Origin: Pseudomonadota bacterium
GTDB taxonomy: Bacteria > Desulfobacterota > Anaeroferrophillalia > Anaeroferrophillales > Tharpellaceae
DNA length: 9,175 nucleotides
Direction: 5' to 3'
Assembly (NCBI GenBank): GCA_015486445.1
Contig: WFRT01000213.1
Location: 1-9,175 of the forward strand
The translations under genes were made by a program, and so were the position numbers. Within the stretch, counting starts at the first letter, position 1. Every line of letters begins with the position of its first letter. The notes below the pieces were generated by a model. That model was not told the origin of the DNA and made no database searches. It worked only from the letters and a program-made list of their open reading frames with translations. This document shows, one piece after another, positions 4,898-9,175 of this stretch.

Positions 4898-6470
4898 ACC
4901 CGGCCTGGCCGGTGATCTCCTTTTTGAGGTTTTTCTTGAGAATCTTGCCGGTGGCGGTCATGGGCAGGGTCTCGCGGATTTCGACCAGGCGCGGGTATTT
5001 ATAGGCTGCCATCTGCTCTTTCGACCAGGCGATGATCTCCTCGGGAGTGGCACTCTGCCCGTCCTTGAGAATGATGTAGGCCTTGATCTCCTCGCCGTAG
5101 TGTTCGTCCGGAACCCCGATGACGGCGACCAGCGAGACCGCCGGGTGGGTCAGCAGAACCTCTTCGATCTCCCGGGGATAGACGTTGTAGCCGCCCCGGA
5201 TGATCATGTCCTTGACCCGGTCGACGATATAGAAGTAGCCGTCCTCGTCCATGCGGCCGAGATCGCCGGTGTGAAACCAGGAGGTGTTCTTGAAGGCGGC
5301 CGCGGTGGCCTCGGGTTTGTTGTAGTACCCTTTCATAATGTTGTGGCCGCGGATGGCGATCTCGCCGACCTCGCCGACCGGCACTTCGACACTCTGGTCG
5401 TTGACCACCCGGACCTCGATGCCCCAGATCGGGAAGCCGATCGAGCCCGGCTTGCGGGGCTTGTGGGGCTGGTTGAAGGTCGCCACCGGACAGGTTTCGG
5501 AAAGCCCGTAGCCCTCGTAGATCGGGAGGCCGTATTTTTCCTGGATGCCGTTGATGATTTCAATCGGCAGCGAGGCTCCGCCGGAAACCCCGATCCGCAG
5601 GGTTTTGGTGATCTTGTCAAAGTCGAAGCGATTTTCCTTGTCCTCGTAGTTGAGCAGTCCCCAGTACATGGTCGGCACGCCGGCGAAAACGGTGCCGCCC
5701 TGTTCCTGGATCGCGGTAAAGATCGCCTCCGGGGTGAAGCGTGGGATCAGGATCAGGGTGTTCTGGTGGAGAAAACCGGCGTTCATCTGCACGGTCTGGC
5801 CGAAGGAGTGAAAAAGCGGCAGGGTGATGATCATGATGTCGTTGTAGTCGAGACGCAGCAGGTCGCGGCTGGCAACGGCATTCATCACCATGTTGGAGTG
5901 GGAAAGTTCGGCTCCCTTGGGGAAGCCGGTGGTCCCCGAGGTGTAGAGGATCACGGCGGTGTCATCGGGGGAGGTCTGGACGGTTTCGAAGTCGCCGCCG
6001 GAAGTGGCCAGCAGCTGGCCCAGGGTTTTCGCCCCCGCGATCGGCGAGGCGGCGGCCGGGTCGGCGGTCATCAGCCAGAAGTGTTCGCAGCTTGTGGTCA
6101 GTTGGAAAGCCTTGAAGCCCTCGGCGGCCATCGGCAGTTGCTCGGTGCCCTCGAAACAGAAATAGGCCTTGGCGTCGCTGTCCTCGAGATGGTAGGCGAT
6201 TTCCCGCGCTTTGAGCATCACGTTGAGCGGTACGACCACGGCCCCGGCTTTCAGGATGGCATAATAGATCATCGGGAAATAGGGCAGGTTGAGGCAGCTT
6301 AAGGCCACCTTGTCGCCTGGTTTGATGCCGGCGGCGACCAGGCCGTTAGCGATCTTGCGGCAGTAGCCGTCAAGGGCGGAGAAGGAGAGTTTCTGCTCAC
6401 CGAAAATGATCGCGGTTTTTTCCGGGTTCTCTGCGCAGCTGTAATCGAGGACGGAAGCCAGGTTCAACAT
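4896..6470 (-). CDS. AMP-forming acyl-CoA synthetase (long-chain fatty acid/4-coumarate--CoA ligase type)
   Basis: An adenylate-forming enzyme that activates a carboxylic acid with ATP and joins it to CoA. The 524-residue product carries the full set of ANL motifs: P-loop YTSGTTGFPKG (176-186), the acid-binding-side PLFHSFGQT (218-226), GGASLP (297-302), YGLSET (321-326), TGD (401-403), YIVDRVKDMIIRGGYNVYPREIE (hinge and A8 region, from 414) and the C-terminal TGKILK with catalytic Lys509. Length is normal. The frame is open to 6539, but AAGGAG lies 7 bases before the ATG at 6470 and gives the usual N-terminus. Substrate cannot be told from sequence; the family covers medium/long-chain fatty acids and aromatic acids. 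It is the first gene of a possible - strand run with NYN and trpG/pabA, and it has its own sigma70-like promoter. Confidence 0.92.
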   Translation of the reverse strand: MLNLASVLDYSCAENPEKTAIIFGEQKLSFSALDGYCRKIANGLVAAGIKPGDKVALSCLNLPYFPMIYYAILKAGAVVVPLNVMLKAREIAYHLEDSDAKAYFCFEGTEQLPMAAEGFKAFQLTTSCEHFWLMTADPAAASPIAGAKTLGQLLATSGGDFETVQTSPDDTAVILYTSGTTGFPKGAELSHSNMVMNAVASRDLLRLDYNDIMIITLPLFHSFGQTVQMNAGFLHQNTLILIPRFTPEAIFTAIQEQGGTVFAGVPTMYWGLLNYEDKENRFDFDKITKTLRIGVSGGASLPIEIINGIQEKYGLPIYEGYGLSETCPVATFNQPHKPRKPGSIGFPIWGIEVRVVNDQSVEVPVGEVGEIAIRGHNIMKGYYNKPEATAAAFKNTSWFHTGDLGRMDEDGYFYIVDRVKDMIIRGGYNVYPREIEEVLLTHPAVSLVAVIGVPDEHYGEEIKAYIILKDGQSATPEEIIAWSKEQMAAYKYPRLVEIRETLPMTATGKILKKNLKKEITGQAG

Positions 6471-6563
6471 GACAAAGCTCCTTATCGGGTAATGATTTAC
6501 GGTTTGACTTAGCTTTTTTGGCCGGGAGTCTCGAGACAATGTTTTATCGGGTCTTGTTTTCTA

Positions 6564-6592
6564 GTTTTAAGCGGAATAACCACAATTGTCAA
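6564..6592 (-). promoter_or_regulatory. Sigma70-like promoter of the acyl-CoA synthetase gene
   Basis: On the - strand, TTGACA (6587-6592) and TAAAAC (6564-6569) are separated by 17 bases. The -35 is perfect and the -10 matches 4 of 6 consensus positions. It would give a leader of roughly 85-90 bases before the ATG at 6470. The TTATCGGGT sequence occurs twice in this leader (6482-6490 and 6544-6552). Confidence 0.55.
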
Positions 6593-6631
6593 GACAGGAT
6601 GTTGCCGGCGCGGCCGGCCCCCAGGGATTGA

Positions 6632-6659
6632 TTGACAATTGCCCGGCTTTGGGTAATAA
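6632..6659 (+). promoter_or_regulatory. Possible promoter for yqeY-mutS2
   Basis: A perfect -35, TTGACA (6632-6637), is followed after 16 bases by TAATAA (6654-6659), a weak -10. It faces away from the synthetase promoter. The ten bases TTGACAATTG are shared in mirror orientation with 6583-6592, so the two -35 regions form an inverted repeat. Confidence 0.4.
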
Positions 6660-6731
6660 GGAGCGGGCGGCCGGCGGCCGGGCGGAGCCGGGGTCTGAAT
6701 TGCAACAATTTACCGGGATGGAGAATAAGTA

Positions 6732-7175
6732 ATGGGACTGATCGAGGATATCCAGGCGGCGGTGAAGGACGCCATGAAAAAGAAGGAAAAGCTGCGTTTA
6801 GGGGTGCTGAGAATGCTGATGTCGGAACTCAAAAATCGTAAGATCGAGCTCCAGCGCGAGCTCGAGGAGGCCGATATCCTTCAGGTCATTACCCGGATGG
6901 TCAAGCAGCGCCATGATGCGGCCGAGCAGTTTGGCAAAGGCGGGCGCGAGGAGCTGGCGGCCCGGGAGCGGGAAGAGATAGAGGTGCTCGAAGGCTACCT
7001 GCCGGAAGGGCTTTCCGCCTCCGAGCTCGAAGCTCTGGTCAAGGCCGCGATTGCCGAGTGCGGAGCCGAAAGCCGGAAGGATATGGGTCGGGTCATGAAG
7101 GCGGTTATGCCGAAGGTTGCCGGTCGGGCCGACGGCAAACAGGTCAACCAGCTGGTCTCCCGGCTGCTGGGTTGA
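6732..7175 (+). CDS. yqeY: GatB/YqeY-domain protein
   Basis: A 147-residue protein of the YqeY family, related to the C-terminal tail domain of the amidotransferase subunit GatB. Its precise role is not established; the related GatB tail contacts tRNA. The sequence has the family pattern throughout: an N-terminal helical part (IEDIQAAVKDAMKKKEK, then RLGVLRMLMSELKN), YLPEGLS (89-95), and the C-terminal signature DMGRVMKAVMPKVAGRADG (117-135) followed by KQVNQLV. Length is standard. GGAG (6720-6723) lies 8 bases before the ATG. In many bacteria yqeY sits with rpsU and dnaG; here mutS2 follows after an 18-base gap, so the two are probably one operon. Confidence 0.92.
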   Translation: MGLIEDIQAAVKDAMKKKEKLRLGVLRMLMSELKNRKIELQRELEEADILQVITRMVKQRHDAAEQFGKGGREELAAREREEIEVLEGYLPEGLSASELEALVKAAIAECGAESRKDMGRVMKAVMPKVAGRADGKQVNQLVSRLLG

Positions 7176-7193
7176 GGCGGGTCGGCGCTTAAG

Positions 7194-9092
7194 ATGCTGC
7201 GGGAAGAATCGATTGGGGATGAGCCTGTCCACCAGGTGGAGCTGATTTTGGAGCTTGACCGGGTCCTGGCCCTGGTGGCGGATAACGCGGCAACCCGGGC
7301 CGGACAGGAAGCGTTGCTGGCCCTGCGCCCGGCTTCCTTGGACCGGCCGGAGGAGCTGGCCTGTGTCCTGGAGCGGGTCGGTGCCTGGATGGAGCTGGTT
7401 GCCGAACTCGGGCCCCTGCCGCTGGCCGGGATCGAGGATCTGCATCCTTTTCTCGAGGAGATCAGGCCCGAGGAGAGCTGGCTGCCGCCCCGTGAACTGT
7501 TGATTGTGGCCGCCACCTTGAGGGCCTTTGCCCGGGTTCGGGAGTACCGGCGCCGGGCCGCCGACGAGGCTCCCGAGCGTCTGGCCCCGGTGGCCGCCCT
7601 GCTCGATGAGGTCGGGGAGTTCGGGGCGCTGGTCAGCCTGTTCGAAAGCTGTATCGATGACGAGGAGGAACTTAAAGACGACGCCAGTCTCGAGCTGCAG
7701 GAGATTCGCCGCCAGATCACCGCCACCCGGCAGCAACTCGCCGCCCGCCTGCAGGAGATTCTGCACGACCCCGAACTCGAGCCCCTGATCCAGGACAAGC
7801 TGGTGACGGTCCGCAATCAGCGCTACGTCCTGCCCCTGAAGAATAATTTCCGCCAGGCCATTCCCGGGATCATTCACGATCACTCTAGAACCCGCCAGAC
7901 CTGCTTTGTCGAGCCCTTGGAAAGCGTGGCCCTGAACAACCGCCTGGCCCTGCTGCTCGAGGCCGAGCGCCAGGAAGAGATCAACATCCTGAAACTGCTG
8001 GCCGCCCGGCTGCGGGACCAGGCCGCAGCCGTCAGCCGCAGCCTCGGGGCGGTGCTGGAGCTTGACCTGCTCCAGGCCCGGGCCCGGTTCGGACTCGACC
8101 AGCGGGCGGTGATCCCGGAGCTTGCCGCCGACTGGCGGGAAAAAGGTTTCCACCTGCGCCGGGCCCGGCATCCGCTGCTGGTTGCCGGCCGGCCGGCGGA
8201 CGCGGTGGTGCCGATCGATATCGAGTTTCCCCCGGGCCGCCTCGGCCTGGTGATTTCCGGGGCCAATACCGGGGGCAAGACCGTCAGCCTCAAGACCATG
8301 GGGCTACTGGTCCTGATGGCCCGCTGCGGCCTGCCCCTGCCGGTGGCCGCAGAGAGCCGGGTGCCGCTGTTTGCCCGGGTTTTCGCCGCCATCGGCGATG
8401 AGCAGAATCTTACCGCCTCGCTCAGCACCTTTTCCGGCCATCTCCTGGCGGTGCGGGCGATTCTCGAGAAAGCTGACGAACAGGCGCTGGTCCTGCTCGA
8501 TGAGCTGGGCGTCGGGACCGACCCGAAAGAGGGCGCGGCCCTGGCCCGGGCGGTGCTGGTCGAGCTCAAAAAGCGCCGGGCGCTTTTCATGGTCACGACT
8601 CATTACAACGATGTCAAGGCCTGGGCTTACGAGGAAGAGGGGGTCAGCAGCGTCGCGGTGGCATTTGACCCGGAAAATTTCCGCCCCCTCTACCATCTCC
8701 AGTACGGGGTCCCGGGTTTGAGCAACGCCCTGCGGATTGCCGAAAACCTCGGTTTCCCGGCCCCGATTGTCGAACGGGCCCGGAAACTGCTTGGCGAGGA
8801 GGAAAACCGGACCGTGACCCTGGCGGCGCGGCTGGAGAAAAGGCTGGCCCGGATCGACGAGCATGAAAAAGAGCTTTTTCACCTCAAGCAGCAGGTCCGG
8901 ATCGAAGCCGACCGGAGCCGGCGGCTGGCCGACGAACTCAAGGCGGAAAAGGAAAAGCTGGCCAGCCGGGCCCGGGATGAAGTGGCCGGGGTGGTGCGCG
9001 AGGCCCGGGCCCGTTTCCGGGCCCGCCTCGAGGAGTTGGTGAAGGCCCGCCGGGTCCGGTCGGCTTCGATCCGAACCTGCTGCTTGAGGTGA
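7194..9092 (+). CDS. mutS2: Endonuclease/recombination-control ATPase MutS2, 3' end disrupted
   Basis: A MutS-family protein without the mismatch-recognition domain; studied MutS2 proteins bind branched DNA or act in recombination control and ribosome rescue. Seen here: lever/clamp region about 15-330 with VRNQRYVLPLK (206-216) and IIHDHSRTRQTCFVEP (226-241), Walker A GANTGGKT (356-363), the STFSGH signature (411-416), Walker B LVLLDE (432-437), H-loop TTHYND (468-473), then a charged coiled coil from about 535. The family usually reaches about 780 residues and ends in an Smr nuclease domain. Here the frame stops at 632, and the last 14 or so residues come from an inverted copy of the gene itself starting at 9047, so the true C-terminus is missing. 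The ATG at 7194 lacks a clear Shine-Dalgarno; GTG at 7236 is an alternative and lies just before the conserved part. Confidence 0.9.
   Translation: MLREESIGDEPVHQVELILELDRVLALVADNAATRAGQEALLALRPASLDRPEELACVLERVGAWMELVAELGPLPLAGIEDLHPFLEEIRPEESWLPPRELLIVAATLRAFARVREYRRRAADEAPERLAPVAALLDEVGEFGALVSLFESCIDDEEELKDDASLELQEIRRQITATRQQLAARLQEILHDPELEPLIQDKLVTVRNQRYVLPLKNNFRQAIPGIIHDHSRTRQTCFVEPLESVALNNRLALLLEAERQEEINILKLLAARLRDQAAAVSRSLGAVLELDLLQARARFGLDQRAVIPELAADWREKGFHLRRARHPLLVAGRPADAVVPIDIEFPPGRLGLVISGANTGGKTVSLKTMGLLVLMARCGLPLPVAAESRVPLFARVFAAIGDEQNLTASLSTFSGHLLAVRAILEKADEQALVLLDELGVGTDPKEGAALARAVLVELKKRRALFMVTTHYNDVKAWAYEEEGVSSVAVAFDPENFRPLYHLQYGVPGLSNALRIAENLGFPAPIVERARKLLGEEENRTVTLAARLEKRLARIDEHEKELFHLKQQVRIEADRSRRLADELKAEKEKLASRARDEVAGVVREARARFRARLEELVKARRVRSASIRTCCLR
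8796..8924 (+). repeat. Inverted duplication in mutS2, first copy
   Basis: These 129 bases, coding the start of the MutS2 coiled coil, match the reverse complement of 9047-9175 at all but four positions (8849, 8861, 8897, 8917). A unique spacer of 122 bases (8925-9046) separates the arms. Confidence 0.95.
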
Positions 9093-9175
9093 AAAAGCTC
9101 TTTTTCATGTTCGTCGATCCGCGCCAGCCTTTTCTCCAGCCGCGCCGCCAGGGTCACGGTCCGGTTTTCCTCCTC
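9047..9175 (-). pseudogene. Inverted second copy of a mutS2 segment at the window end
   Basis: Read on the - strand from the window edge, this gives EEENRTVTLAARLEKR and so on through EADRTRR, the same segment as the forward copy with one Ser-to-Thr change. Three of the four differences are silent third-position changes. The similarity runs to the last base, so the copy probably extends beyond the window. The - strand frame continues past the junction to 8879 by reading mutS2 antisense, which has no biological meaning. It is best read as a fold-back or strain-chimeric contig end, or else a real inverted duplication. Confidence 0.85.

Noticed and set aside
4812..6302. 496-codon open frame on the + strand
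   Set aside because: Lies antisense to the acyl-CoA synthetase, which has all ANL motifs and a clear Shine-Dalgarno. The composition is a typical GC-rich antisense shadow.
6798..8171. 457-codon open frame on the - strand
   Set aside because: Antisense to yqeY and mutS2; Gln/Pro/Gly-rich with no recognisable domain.
8879..9157. - strand frame with a MutS2-like N-terminal part
   Set aside because: It is the inverted mutS2 copy followed by antisense reading of the forward copy, not an independent gene.
1..9175. CRISPR arrays, tRNA/rRNA genes, transposases, toxin-antitoxin or phage genes
   Set aside because: Looked for on both strands; no regularly spaced repeats, tRNA-like cloverleafs or matching protein motifs were seen.

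Overview
This is a GC-rich bacterial window with short intergenic gaps, ordinary Shine-Dalgarno sites and a strong preference for G/C in the third codon position. Gene content (a DUF2284 Cys-rich protein typical of anaerobes, a NYN-LOTUS protein, HisE, MutS2, YqeY, a bd-oxidase-like membrane protein) fits an anaerobic or facultative Desulfobacterota/deltaproteobacterium. That placement is inference only; no rRNA or other marker gene is present. Most of the window is housekeeping and metabolic genes; no CRISPR array, tRNA, rRNA, transposase or phage gene was seen.

Layout. (1) 1-1382, + strand: the last 17 codons of an unidentified gene, a nine-helix membrane protein that may be a distant cytochrome bd subunit I-like protein, and a single-helix protein of about 34 residues that is easy to miss. 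(2) 1379-1909, - strand: an O6-alkylguanine-DNA alkyltransferase (ogt), whose stop codon shares a CTAG with the small protein's stop. (3) 2079-2429, + strand: hisE, divergent from ogt across a 169-bp gap with strong dyad symmetry, followed by a terminator. (4) 2451-3340: a palindromic, MITE/REP-like element of about 197 bp, then a DUF2284 gene enclosed by an inverted repeat of about 39 bp. (5) 6470 down to 3364, - strand: an acyl-CoA synthetase, a NYN-LOTUS RNA-binding/nuclease-like protein and a TrpG/PabA-type glutamine amidotransferase. (6) 6732 to the end, + strand: yqeY and mutS2, divergent from the synthetase across paired TTGACA promoter elements.

Working together. The synthetase activates fatty or aromatic acids; TrpG/PabA and HisE are single steps of chorismate and histidine metabolism, each away from its usual operon. 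Ogt and MutS2 act on DNA. No dedicated multi-gene system is evident.

The 3' end is anomalous. The last 129 bases are an inverted copy (about 97% identical, four differences) of mutS2 bases 8796-8924. mutS2 therefore loses its C-terminal Smr region and runs into antisense copy sequence before a chance stop. The likeliest explanation is a fold-back or strain-chimeric contig end, though a real inverted duplication cannot be excluded.
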